This document shows, in pieces, positions 18,602-26,749 of a stretch of DNA of 38,811 bases. Under the pieces are notes generated by a model, which saw only the letters and a program-made list of their open reading frames with translations, had not been told where the DNA came from and ran no database searches. How positions within the stretch are numbered: the first letter of the stretch is position 1; each line of letters opens with the position of its first letter. Origin of the DNA: Streptosporangiaceae bacterium (lineage in GTDB: Bacteria; Actinomycetota; Actinomycetes; Streptosporangiales; Streptosporangiaceae). The stretch is from NCBI GenBank assembly GCA_030040155.1, contig JASHUG010000316.1, positions 1 through 38,811 on the forward strand. Reading direction: 5' to 3'. A program made the position numbers and the translations under genes.

Positions 18602-19102
18602 ATGTCGACCACCAAGCAGAAGGAAGCCGCCAAGAAGAACATCGCCAAGGCCCGCGAAGTCCAGAGCGAGCGGGCCCACGGCGCGAAGATCCCGAGGCAG
18701 ACCAGGGGCCTGAGCACCGCGCAAGAAGACAGGCTGCCCGACAAGGACTTTGCCTTCCCCAAGGAGCGCAAGGAACCGCTGACCGACGCCAGGCACGTAC
18801 GCAACGCGGTCGCGCGCTTCGATCAGGTCGAGGGCGTTACCGACTCCGAACGGGACAAGGCCTGGAAGCGGATACGCGCCGCAGCCAAGCGCTTCGACGT
18901 CGATGTATCCGAGTCCGACTGGCGCGACCTCTACAAGGGGGACAAGAAGGCGGCCAAGGCGCCCGCCTCCAGGGCAGCTAAGCCATCGGCGTCCAAGGCA
19001 CCAGCAGCAAAGACACCCGCGGCCAAGGCACCAGCAGCCAAGACACCCGCCGCCAAGGCATCCGCAGCAAAAACACCCGCGGCCAAGGCAGCCAAGCGCT
19101 AG
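18602..19102 (+). CDS. DUF6582-like protein with histone-H1-like Lys/Ala/Pro tail
   Basis: RHVRNAVARFDQVEGVTDSERDKAWKRIRAAAKRFDVDVSESDWRDL followed by PAAKTPAAKAPAAKTPAAKASAAKTPAAKAAKR. Confidence 0.7.
   Translation: MSTTKQKEAAKKNIAKAREVQSERAHGAKIPRQTRGLSTAQEDRLPDKDFAFPKERKEPLTDARHVRNAVARFDQVEGVTDSERDKAWKRIRAAAKRFDVDVSESDWRDLYKGDKKAAKAPASRAAKPSASKAPAAKTPAAKAPAAKTPAAKASAAKTPAAKAAKR
18957..19100 (+). repeat. Low-complexity tandem repeat encoding the [K/S]-x-PAAK tail
   Basis: Degenerate gca-cca-gca-gc(a/c)-aag-(a/g)c units translating to repeated APAAKTPAAK. Confidence 0.8.
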
Positions 19103-19154
19103 CGATCCTGAGCGTGGCAGGACAGTCCGCCCCCCGCTGACCCATTCCGTGATC

Positions 19155-19193
19155 ATGTAGTGTTTGGGCTCCAACAGCGCCCAAACACTACAT
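19155..19193. terminator. Perfect 15-bp inverted repeat (terminator or operator) upstream of sbcD
   Basis: ATGTAGTGTTTGGGC-tccaacagc-GCCCAAACACTACAT: perfect 15-bp arms, 9-nt loop, no T-tract. Confidence 0.6.
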
Positions 19194-19226
19194 TCAAGTG
19201 CGTCTACGCTGACTAAAGTTCAGGTC

Positions 19227-20387
19227 GTGAAGATCCTGCACACCAGCGACTGGCACGTCGGCAAGGTTCTCAAGGGCCGGGACCGCTTCGACGAGCATGA
19301 GGCCGTGCTGCGCAGCCTGGTCAGCATCGCGAGGGCCGAGGACGTCGACCTCGTGTTGATCGCGGGCGACCTATTCGAGACAACCGCCCCGAGCCCGCGG
19401 GCGCAAGGCCTGGTCATGCAGGCGCTGCTCGCCCTTCGCGGCGACGGGCGCCAGGTGGTTGCGATCGCTGGCAACCACGACAACGCCAGCCTGCTGGACA
19501 GCGTGTACCGGCCGGCTCTGGGCGAACTCGGCCTGCACGTGCTCGGTACCCCGAAGCCGCCGGAAACGGGCGGTACTGTCAGCCTCACGACTCGCGGTGG
19601 TGAGCGGGCCACGGTCGCCGCGCTTCCGTTCCTGAACCAGCGGTACGCCGTGCGGGCGGCCGAGTTGCTGCTGCATGAGCAGTCCGAGCACGCGCTCGAC
19701 TACGCCCGTCGCATGGCGGAGATCGTCCGGCTGCTGACCGCGCAGTTCACGCCGGACAGCGTGAACATCGTGATGGCTCACGTCACGCTGCTCGGTGGCC
19801 GGCGCGGGGGCGGCGAGCGAGAGGTGCAGACGAGCTTCGAGTACGAGGTGCCGGCAAGCATCTTCCCCGCGACCGCGCACTACGCGGCGCTTGGGCACCT
19901 GCACCGGCAGCAGGAGATCCCGGCGCCGTGCCCGGCGTTTTACCCGGGCTCGCCGCTCGCGATCGACTTCGGCGAAGAGGCCAACGAGCCCGCCGCCTTG
20001 ATCGTGACCGCGGCGCCGGACGCCCGCGCCGACGCCCGCCGGGTCGACGTTCCCGGCGGGCGCAGGCTGAAGACCCTGAGAGGCTCACTTGATCAGGTCA
20101 TAGCAGAAGGTGAGCGTGCGGGCGATGCGTACCTGCGCGTCATCCTGGCCGAGTCGGCCCGCGCCGGTCTCGGCGACTACGTCAGGGAGAAGCTGCCCGA
20201 CGCCCTCGAGGTCCAGTTGGATGAGGCCCATCGGCCACGGCCTGGCAGCCACGGGCCGGACCGGCCCAGCCGCGCCGACCGCTCGCCGGTCCAGCTGTTC
20301 GGCGATTACCTGGCCGAGCAGAGAGTAAGCGACGAGCGGATCGAGCGCATGTTCGCCGAGCTGCTCGAGGAGATGACCGACCGCTAA
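19227..20387 (+). CDS. sbcD: Exonuclease SbcCD subunit D / Mre11-like nuclease
   Basis: MKILHTSDWHVGK (DxH), IAGDLFE, GNHDN, MAHVTLLGG, ALGHLHRQQ (GHxH): the phosphoesterase motifs I-V. GTG start at 19227. Confidence 0.93.
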   Translation: MKILHTSDWHVGKVLKGRDRFDEHEAVLRSLVSIARAEDVDLVLIAGDLFETTAPSPRAQGLVMQALLALRGDGRQVVAIAGNHDNASLLDSVYRPALGELGLHVLGTPKPPETGGTVSLTTRGGERATVAALPFLNQRYAVRAAELLLHEQSEHALDYARRMAEIVRLLTAQFTPDSVNIVMAHVTLLGGRRGGGEREVQTSFEYEVPASIFPATAHYAALGHLHRQQEIPAPCPAFYPGSPLAIDFGEEANEPAALIVTAAPDARADARRVDVPGGRRLKTLRGSLDQVIAEGERAGDAYLRVILAESARAGLGDYVREKLPDALEVQLDEAHRPRPGSHGPDRPSRADRSPVQLFGDYLAEQRVSDERIERMFAELLEEMTDR

Positions 20388-20408
20388 GTCCCCCCAAAGG
20401 ATGCTGGT

Positions 20409-20507
20409 ATGGCAGGTCGGCGGCGTCCAAAGCACCGCGGACGAGCGCCGGTAGCCTTCGCGGACCAGCGCCAGGCGGCCTCCGCGGCCGACGCGATGAT
20501 GCAATAG
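20409..20507 (+). CDS. Possible small ORF (32 aa, basic) between sbcD and the hydrolase gene
   Basis: ATG...TAG translating to MAGRRRPKHRGRAPVAFADQRQAASAADAMMQ, preceded by AAAGGA. Ends 4 nt before the next GTG start. Confidence 0.3.
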   Translation: MAGRRRPKHRGRAPVAFADQRQAASAADAMMQ

Positions 20508-20511
20508 GTCC

Positions 20512-21396
20512 GTGTCGCAGGGACAGGCAGTCAGCGTCAATGGTGTCGAGTTGTTCGTTCGCAAGTTCGGCGACCCGGGACTGCCGATGCTCGTCGTGAT
20601 CCACGGCGGCCCGACCTGGGATCACTCCTACCTGCTCCCCGCAGTTGCCGACCTCAGCGATGTGTCTCAGGTGGTCATGCTTGACCTGCGGGGCTGCGGG
20701 CGTAGCAGCAGGACGCCGCCCATCGGGGACCTTCCGGTCGAGGCGCTCCAGCCCGACTACCTGGCCGATGACGTAGCCGCCCTAGTCCGCCATCTCGGCG
20801 CCGATCGCGCGCACATGCTCGGCTTCTCCTACGGCGGCGGTATCGCGATGCGAGTCATCGACCAGCACCCGGACCTCGTCCGCAGCGTGATCCTGGCCTC
20901 CACCACCGCCTACCAGGACTTCCGGGAAGAGCTCGAGGCTTCGGCCGACTATCACGAGCGGGGCACACTGTGCACCGACATCGACTTCGCCGATCCGGCG
21001 GTGACCGGGCCAAACGCTGCGGACGGGGCACTGAGCCGGGCGATGGCATTTGGCGGCGCACCGCGTGACATCTGGCAACTCGGCCGGATCGATGAGTGGC
21101 ACGAGGTCCTCGGGAACGTGCGCTTCTCCAGCGACTGGAACGCGCCCTTTGCCGCGGGCCTGCTGCGGCGCGCTGCCCCCGATGACCCGGCTGAGGCGCT
21201 GACGTCGTGGGGCGGGCCGGTACTCCTCCTGCAAGGGCGCCATGACCTGGCGTTTCCGATCGGCGTGGCCCGCCGACTGCATGCCGAAGTGCCGGGCAGC
21301 GTGCTCGTCGAGGTAGCGGACGCGGGGCACATGGCACACTTTGACAACCCGTCTGCCTGGATCTCGGCCATCCGGACGTTCCTTGGGTCAAGCTGA
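20512..21396 (+). CDS. Alpha/beta hydrolase (proline iminopeptidase-like)
   Basis: VIHGGPTWDHSYLLP (HGGP oxyanion region), MLDLRGCGRSS, LGFSYGG nucleophile elbow, C-terminal DAGHMAHFDNP. Confidence 0.9.
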   Translation: MSQGQAVSVNGVELFVRKFGDPGLPMLVVIHGGPTWDHSYLLPAVADLSDVSQVVMLDLRGCGRSSRTPPIGDLPVEALQPDYLADDVAALVRHLGADRAHMLGFSYGGGIAMRVIDQHPDLVRSVILASTTAYQDFREELEASADYHERGTLCTDIDFADPAVTGPNAADGALSRAMAFGGAPRDIWQLGRIDEWHEVLGNVRFSSDWNAPFAAGLLRRAAPDDPAEALTSWGGPVLLLQGRHDLAFPIGVARRLHAEVPGSVLVEVADAGHMAHFDNPSAWISAIRTFLGSS

Positions 21397-21431
21397 CTTT
21401 TGCGTCCCGCGTAGACAAGGACGGTCATTCG

Positions 21432-22139
21432 ATGGAAGTGCAGGCTGCACGGACCTACTTCGATCTCAGCGACGAGGCGGTCAGGCGCATCTTCGCGCGG
21501 GTCGAGCGGGTCTGGGACATCCTCACCTGCCTGCCCGCGGTGCTCGACGAACTCGTCGGCAGCCGCCGGATCATCAAGGGCACGGTCATGCCAGGCGCCA
21601 TGCTGGCCGACGGGCCGCTTTACATCGGAGACGGGGCGGTCATCGAGCCGGGCGCTTACGTCTCAAGCTCGGCATACATTGGCGATGGCGTGACGATCAG
21701 GCATGGAGCGTACGTCCGCCGGAATTGTGTTTTCCTGCAGGGAAGCCTTCTGGGTCACGCCAGCGAGGCGAAGTCTGCACTGTTCTTGCCCGGCGCGAAG
21801 GCACCGCACTTCGCATACGCGGGGGACAGCGTCCTCGGTCATCGCGTGAACCTTGGCGCCGGCACGAAGCTCAGCAACTTGCGGCTGACCTCGGGCGACA
21901 GCGGTACGCTCCGCGTAGTTGCGGCAGGTAGGGAGTTCGACACCGGCCTGCATAAGCTCGGCGCAATCCTGGGCGATGACGTCGAGGTCGGCTGCAATGC
22001 CGTCCTGAACCCTGGTGCGTTCGTCGGACCCCGCTGCGTCATATACCCAGGCACTGTTGTCCCCAAGGGCTTCCACGCGGCGGGCACGATCCTCAAGCTG
22101 CGTCAGCGCCATGAACTGGGGTCGCTCGACCAGCCCTAG
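21432..22139 (+). CDS. Left-handed beta-helix (hexapeptide-repeat) transferase
   Basis: Hexapeptide periodicity: GPLYIGDGAVIEPGAYVSSSAYIGDGVTIRHGAYVRRNCVFLQGSLLGHASEAKSALFLPGAKAPHFAYAGDSVLGHRVNLGAGTKLSNL. GlmU C-terminal-like. Confidence 0.82.
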   Translation: MEVQAARTYFDLSDEAVRRIFARVERVWDILTCLPAVLDELVGSRRIIKGTVMPGAMLADGPLYIGDGAVIEPGAYVSSSAYIGDGVTIRHGAYVRRNCVFLQGSLLGHASEAKSALFLPGAKAPHFAYAGDSVLGHRVNLGAGTKLSNLRLTSGDSGTLRVVAAGREFDTGLHKLGAILGDDVEVGCNAVLNPGAFVGPRCVIYPGTVVPKGFHAAGTILKLRQRHELGSLDQP

Positions 22140-22555
22140 CCCGCCGCGCCCGAAGTCGGCGTCGCCGGCCCGCTCAGCCCGGTGGTCGGAGAGTGACGGG
22201 GATACTCGACGTACGCCCGCAGCTCGAACGTGCCATACGCGCCGGTCGGATGCCGCGACGCCACCTCGATAGCCTCAGCCAGATCCGCGCACTCGAGCAC
22301 CGCGTAACCGGCGATCTGCTCCTTGGTCTCGGCGAACGGGCCGTCAGTGATCAGAACCTTGCCGTCGCGGACGCACAGCGTCGTGGTCTCGCGAGGGCGG
22401 TCAAGAACGCCGCCGCCCACGAGGATGCCGCGCTCCTGCATCTCCTTGTCCCAGGCCTCGCGGATCCGCACCTCCTCAGGATCCTCGACGTTTTCGCCGT
22501 TCTCGTCCCAGCTCAGAACCGACTCGTCGAGGTAATGGATCATCATGAAGCGCAT
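22136..22555 (-). CDS. YciI / DGPF-domain family protein
   Basis: MRFMMIHYLDES...ILVGGGVLDRPRETTTLCVRDGKVLITDGPFAETKEQIAGYAVLECADLAEAIEVASRHP. Confidence 0.9.
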   Translation of the reverse strand: MRFMMIHYLDESVLSWDENGENVEDPEEVRIREAWDKEMQERGILVGGGVLDRPRETTTLCVRDGKVLITDGPFAETKEQIAGYAVLECADLAEAIEVASRHPTGAYGTFELRAYVEYPRHSPTTGLSGPATPTSGAAG

Positions 22556-22812
22556 CTGATCTCCTCGGCCAGGCAGGCGCCCGGCGCGTTTCGCTGGCCG
22601 CCTGTCCTGCTGAAGCCGGCCATATCACCAGCACGACGGTCCGCGGTCGGCTCGATGGACACCAGCCGCGGAGAAATCCCTGAACCGCCGAAGTATCCCG
22701 CCTCCCCGGCGGCACCGGCGGCAGAACGTCCGGACAACGCGGTATTCGAGCAAGTGTCCGTACGTTGCGCCAGACTGGTGGAGTCGCGGGAGGGACATCG
22801 GGAGGGTGGGAG

Positions 22813-25263
22813 ATGCGACCGCTTCGGCTCATCCTCGACGGCTTCGGGAGCTACCGGCACGAGACCGAGATCAACTTCACCGACGTCGACTTCTTTGCCC
22901 TCGTCGGCCCGACCGGATCCGGCAAGAGCACGGTCGTCGACGCGCTCTGTTTCGCCCTGTACGGAACGGTCCCCCGGTGGGACAACGAGAAGGAGGTTCG
23001 CAACGCCCTCGCCCCGTCGGCGAACGCCTGTCACGTCAGCCTGATCTTCGAACTATCCGGCGAGCGCTATGTCGCAGCCCGCCAGTTGCAGCGCGACAAG
23101 CGGAACAACGTCACTACGAAGGCCGCGCGCCTTGAGCGCCTCGATCCCGCGATCCCACGGGACGCGCCGCTGGCCGAGCTGCTCGAGGCCAGCGTCGAGC
23201 AGCTGGCGGAGGGCCCCGACCAAGTCAAGCTCAAGGTCTCTGAACTCCTCGGCCTCAGCTACAAGCACTTCACTCAGTCGGTGCTGCTGCCGCAGGGCAG
23301 CTTCTCCGAGTTCCTGCGCGCGAACCCGGCCGACCGTCAGAAGCTCCTCGTCGAACTGCTCGCCTTCGGCGTTTACAAGGAGATCGGCCAGCACGCCCGC
23401 ATCCGCGCCGAGCGTGCCGAGGACCTGCGCAAGCTCGCCGAGCAGGCCCGCGACCAGCTCGCCGGCGCCACGCCGGACGCCGAGACGGCTGCGGCGGCGC
23501 GCCTCGCCGGGCTGACCACCCTCGCCCAGACCGCCGACGCGAGCCTGGCCGAGCTGACCGAGCTTGGCCGCCAGGCTGACGTTGCCCGCCAGATCGCCGC
23601 GCAAAACGAGGACGAGGCGCACCTGCTCGCGGCCCTCCGCATGCCTGCCGAGGTCCCGGATCTGGCGGGCCAGATCGCGGCGGCCGATTCGCTGGTCGCG
23701 GACTGCCGAATTCGTCGTGATGAAGGGGAACGAGGCGCGACCGAGGCTGCCGAAGTCCGCTCCAGGCTCCCGGATAAGGCGGCCACGCAGCAGCAGCTCG
23801 GGTACTACGCCCTCCGTCGGGATCTGGAGTCCGAGGCCGAGGAGCAGAAAACCGCGCTGGCCGCCCGTGCCAGCCACGAGGAACAGCTCGCCCGCGAACT
23901 GCAGGCGGCCGATCTCGAGCTGACGCGCGCACAGGAGGCGCTCGAGACCGCGCAGCGCTCGCACGCCGCAGCCGACCTGGCCGAGACCTTGCATGTCGGC
24001 GAGGACTGTCCGGTATGCCGTCAGCAGGTCCGCGTGATGCCGCCGCACCAGACCCCGGCCAGCGTGAGCGCGGCCAGGTCCTCGCTGGACATCGCCAAGA
24101 AGGCGCAGCAGCAGGCCGCGAGCATCCGTCATGAGGCAGCCAAGTCGGCGGCCTCGGCCAAGTCCGCCCTGGACAACACACAGGCCCGGCTCGAGAAGGC
24201 GGCGGAGGTCATGGCCGGCACGCCGCCCGAGGCGGAGCTGGCCGGGCGGCTCGGCGAAATCGCCGCGGCCGACGAGGCCGTGGCCGCCACTCGCGCCCAG
24301 GCGACCGCGCGCCAGGCGGAGCTAGTGGCCGCGGAGGACTCGCGCCAGTCGCTGACCGCGGCCGAAGACAAGGCCTGGGCCACGCTCGGCACAGAGCGCG
24401 ACCGACTCGTCGGCCTCGGTGCGCCGGCCGTCGGCTCGGCAGGCCAGGGGCTCGCAGGAGCCTGGACCACGCTCACGGACTGGGCTGCGGCCGAGCGCGG
24501 CAAGCGCGAGACGCAGCTACCGGAACTGAAAGAGACCGCTGCCAAGCTGCAGCAGCGACTGGCCGACGCGGTCGACGCGCTGGCCGGCTTGCTGGCCGAG
24601 CACGGCATCACCGACGTTGACCCGCCGGCGAAGATCCCCGCAGTGGTGGCCGAGGCTCGAGTCCGTGCCGAGGCCGAGCTCTGCCGGATCCGGGCGGACA
24701 GGAAGAAGGCCGACCGGCTGGACAGCGAGATCACGGCCCGCAAGCAGGAGGCGGACGTCGCTTCGATGCTTGGCAACTTGCTGCGCGCCAACAAGTTCGA
24801 GAGCTGGCTATGCAGCGAGGCCCTCGACTCGCTGATCACCGAAGCGTCGGCGACGCTCCTGGAGCTGTCGGGCGGGCAGTACGAGCTCGACCAGGACGAG
24901 CGTACTCATGACCTAGTCGTAATCGACTACGCGGATGCGGCGACCAAGCGCCCCGTTCACACCCTGTCGGGAGGAGAGACCTTCCAGGCCTCGCTTGCGC
25001 TGGCGCTGGCGCTGTCCCGGCAGGTGATCGGCTTGTCGGCGGGCCTCCGCGAGCTGAACTCCATGTTCCTCGATGAAGGCTTCGGCACGCTCGACAGCGA
25101 CACGCTGGACACGGTTGCGAGCACATTGGAGCGACTCGCGGCAGACTCAGATCGCATGGTGGGTGTTATCACGCACGTCAGCGAACTGGCCGCGCGCGTG
25201 CCGGTCAGGTTCGTTGTCAGCCGCACCGCAGCGACCTCCACGATCGTCAGGGAAGCTTCGTGA
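22813..25263 (+). CDS. sbcC: Exonuclease SbcCD subunit C / Rad50-like SMC-family ATPase
   Basis: MRPLRLILDGFGSYRHETEINFTDVDFFALVGPTGSGKSTVVDALCFALYG; zinc hook CPVC (nt 24007-24018) at residues 399-402 of 816; signature HTLSGGETFQASLALALALS; FLDEGFGTLD. Confidence 0.94.
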   Translation: MRPLRLILDGFGSYRHETEINFTDVDFFALVGPTGSGKSTVVDALCFALYGTVPRWDNEKEVRNALAPSANACHVSLIFELSGERYVAARQLQRDKRNNVTTKAARLERLDPAIPRDAPLAELLEASVEQLAEGPDQVKLKVSELLGLSYKHFTQSVLLPQGSFSEFLRANPADRQKLLVELLAFGVYKEIGQHARIRAERAEDLRKLAEQARDQLAGATPDAETAAAARLAGLTTLAQTADASLAELTELGRQADVARQIAAQNEDEAHLLAALRMPAEVPDLAGQIAAADSLVADCRIRRDEGERGATEAAEVRSRLPDKAATQQQLGYYALRRDLESEAEEQKTALAARASHEEQLARELQAADLELTRAQEALETAQRSHAAADLAETLHVGEDCPVCRQQVRVMPPHQTPASVSAARSSLDIAKKAQQQAASIRHEAAKSAASAKSALDNTQARLEKAAEVMAGTPPEAELAGRLGEIAAADEAVAATRAQATARQAELVAAEDSRQSLTAAEDKAWATLGTERDRLVGLGAPAVGSAGQGLAGAWTTLTDWAAAERGKRETQLPELKETAAKLQQRLADAVDALAGLLAEHGITDVDPPAKIPAVVAEARVRAEAELCRIRADRKKADRLDSEITARKQEADVASMLGNLLRANKFESWLCSEALDSLITEASATLLELSGGQYELDQDERTHDLVVIDYADAATKRPVHTLSGGETFQASLALALALSRQVIGLSAGLRELNSMFLDEGFGTLDSDTLDTVASTLERLAADSDRMVGVITHVSELAARVPVRFVVSRTAATSTIVREAS

Positions 25264-26228
25264 CGACCGCTTCGCCGACGCTCTCGTTCTCCGTCGACCC
25301 GTGGGATCCCGGCTACGGGATGGCCTTCGGCGAGGAAATGGCCGGTCAGGCGCTCCAGGAGTCCTCCGCCGAGCTCAATCTCGACCTCGAGCTTCCGCGT
25401 GACAAGTGGCGGCCGCTGAGCCATGCCACAAAGACCGAGCCGCCCGAAACAGTGCTGTTCCTCGATGGCGTGCGCCGGATCGACGCCCGCATCTGGGTCC
25501 ACGGCACTGACCCGCAGCCGGCGCCCGGCATCGCCGCGTCCTACGCGGCCGGCCTCGTCTGCATCAACGGATCGGCCCGCATCAGTGAGGTCGCCGTTCA
25601 GCGCGGCCTGTTCACGGCCGCGCCCGAGGCCACCGCCCTCGCCAGCCGCCACGGCGACTACCCGGCCGTCCGGGCCGCCGGGCCTGGTCTTGACCAGCTC
25701 TCCCTGGCCCTGCAGCAGCGCCTGAGTGACGCCGAGGTCCAGCTGGCGCTGCTGTTCCGGAAGGAGAACCCGGACGCCAACGACCTGCTGTTCGTCGACG
25801 GCCCGCTGCGCGGCCGCACGCACCTGGACCGCACGATCGGCTTCATCAAAACTCACCACACCACCTACCTGCCGTCCGAGCAGGCGGCGGTGGTGGGCAT
25901 GCTCGAGCCTGGCCAGCGCACGCCAGCCTTCACGATGGGCACGTCCTGGCGCCGCAACTCCTGGTACCTCAAGCTGGCCGGCCCCCCCGGCGCACCCTGG
26001 TCGGGAGTCGTGCGGCTTGAGTGCTCGGCCGAGCTGCCTGCGCCCGAGGTCACGCGCCTGGCCGACCTCAGCGCAAGGCTGCTGCCGCCGCTGGCCAGCG
26101 CACCGCACAAGGACCCGCGGGCCCCGCAGAACCTGGTCCCGATCGGCGGCCTTGAGCGCGAACTCCGCCGCCGCCTCGGCGATCAGCAACTCCTTTACCG
26201 GTCGCTGCGGGCTGCCGCGGCCGGCTGA
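25260..26228 (+). CDS. NurA-like nuclease-domain protein
   Basis: 322 aa. ETVLFLDGVRRIDARIWV and NDLLFVDGPLRGRTHLDRTIGFIKTHHTTYLP acidic motifs; C-terminal SWYLKLAG...HKDPRAPQNLVPIGGLERELRRRLGD resembles NurA. GTG start overlaps the sbcC stop (GTGA). Confidence 0.7.
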   Translation: MTTASPTLSFSVDPWDPGYGMAFGEEMAGQALQESSAELNLDLELPRDKWRPLSHATKTEPPETVLFLDGVRRIDARIWVHGTDPQPAPGIAASYAAGLVCINGSARISEVAVQRGLFTAAPEATALASRHGDYPAVRAAGPGLDQLSLALQQRLSDAEVQLALLFRKENPDANDLLFVDGPLRGRTHLDRTIGFIKTHHTTYLPSEQAAVVGMLEPGQRTPAFTMGTSWRRNSWYLKLAGPPGAPWSGVVRLECSAELPAPEVTRLADLSARLLPPLASAPHKDPRAPQNLVPIGGLERELRRRLGDQQLLYRSLRAAAAG

Positions 26229-26378
26229 TCCCGGCCACCGGACTCCAGCTACGGAAAGTGCCACGGGTCTGGCCGGATAGGACGGTGGCATGCCGGTCAA
26301 TCGCCCGGCGAGACGCGTAAGAGATCGCAATCGCGGGCACTATCGCTGGATCATCACCACAGCGATCGGGGGATATCC

Positions 26379-26669
26379 ATGCGAGTCATGGCGAGAGTGC
26401 TTATCCCGGCGCAGGCCGGCAACCGCGCGGTCAGCAACGGAACCGTCGGCAAGATCATCCAGACGACGGCCGAGCAGTGGAAGCCGGAAGCAATGTACTT
26501 CACCGCATCTGAGGGCAAGCGGTGCGCGTACATGATCTTCGATATGCCGGACTCCTCGGACCTGCCGCCCTTCGCCGAGCCGCTGTTCAGCGGGCTCGAC
26601 GCCGATATCGAGATAGCACCAGTGATGGACGTGGAGGACCTGCAGCAGGGGCTAGCCAAGCTCGGCTGA
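26379..26669 (+). CDS. Conserved hypothetical small protein (possible DUF3303-like)
   Basis: 96 aa ORF, MRVMARVLIPAQAGNRAVSNGTVGKIIQTTAEQWKPEAMYFTASEGKRCAYMIFDMPDSSDLPPFAEPLF. Confidence 0.6.
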   Translation: MRVMARVLIPAQAGNRAVSNGTVGKIIQTTAEQWKPEAMYFTASEGKRCAYMIFDMPDSSDLPPFAEPLFSGLDADIEIAPVMDVEDLQQGLAKLG

Positions 26670-26749
26670 GGTCGGGCGGCGGGGGCCGCAGCCAGCGCCG
26701 CTCAATAACCCGTGGAGTGCGACGTCGGGCCCGTGCGACAATCCCGCCC

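Noticed and set aside
23053-24132. Long antisense ORF (359 aa, minus strand) inside sbcC; similarly 24957-26330, 30400-31533, 33040-34278, 5017-5781 and 9341-10345
   Set aside because: High-GC shadow ORFs opposite or out of frame with genes showing clear conserved motifs; their Arg/Gly/Pro-rich translations match no family.
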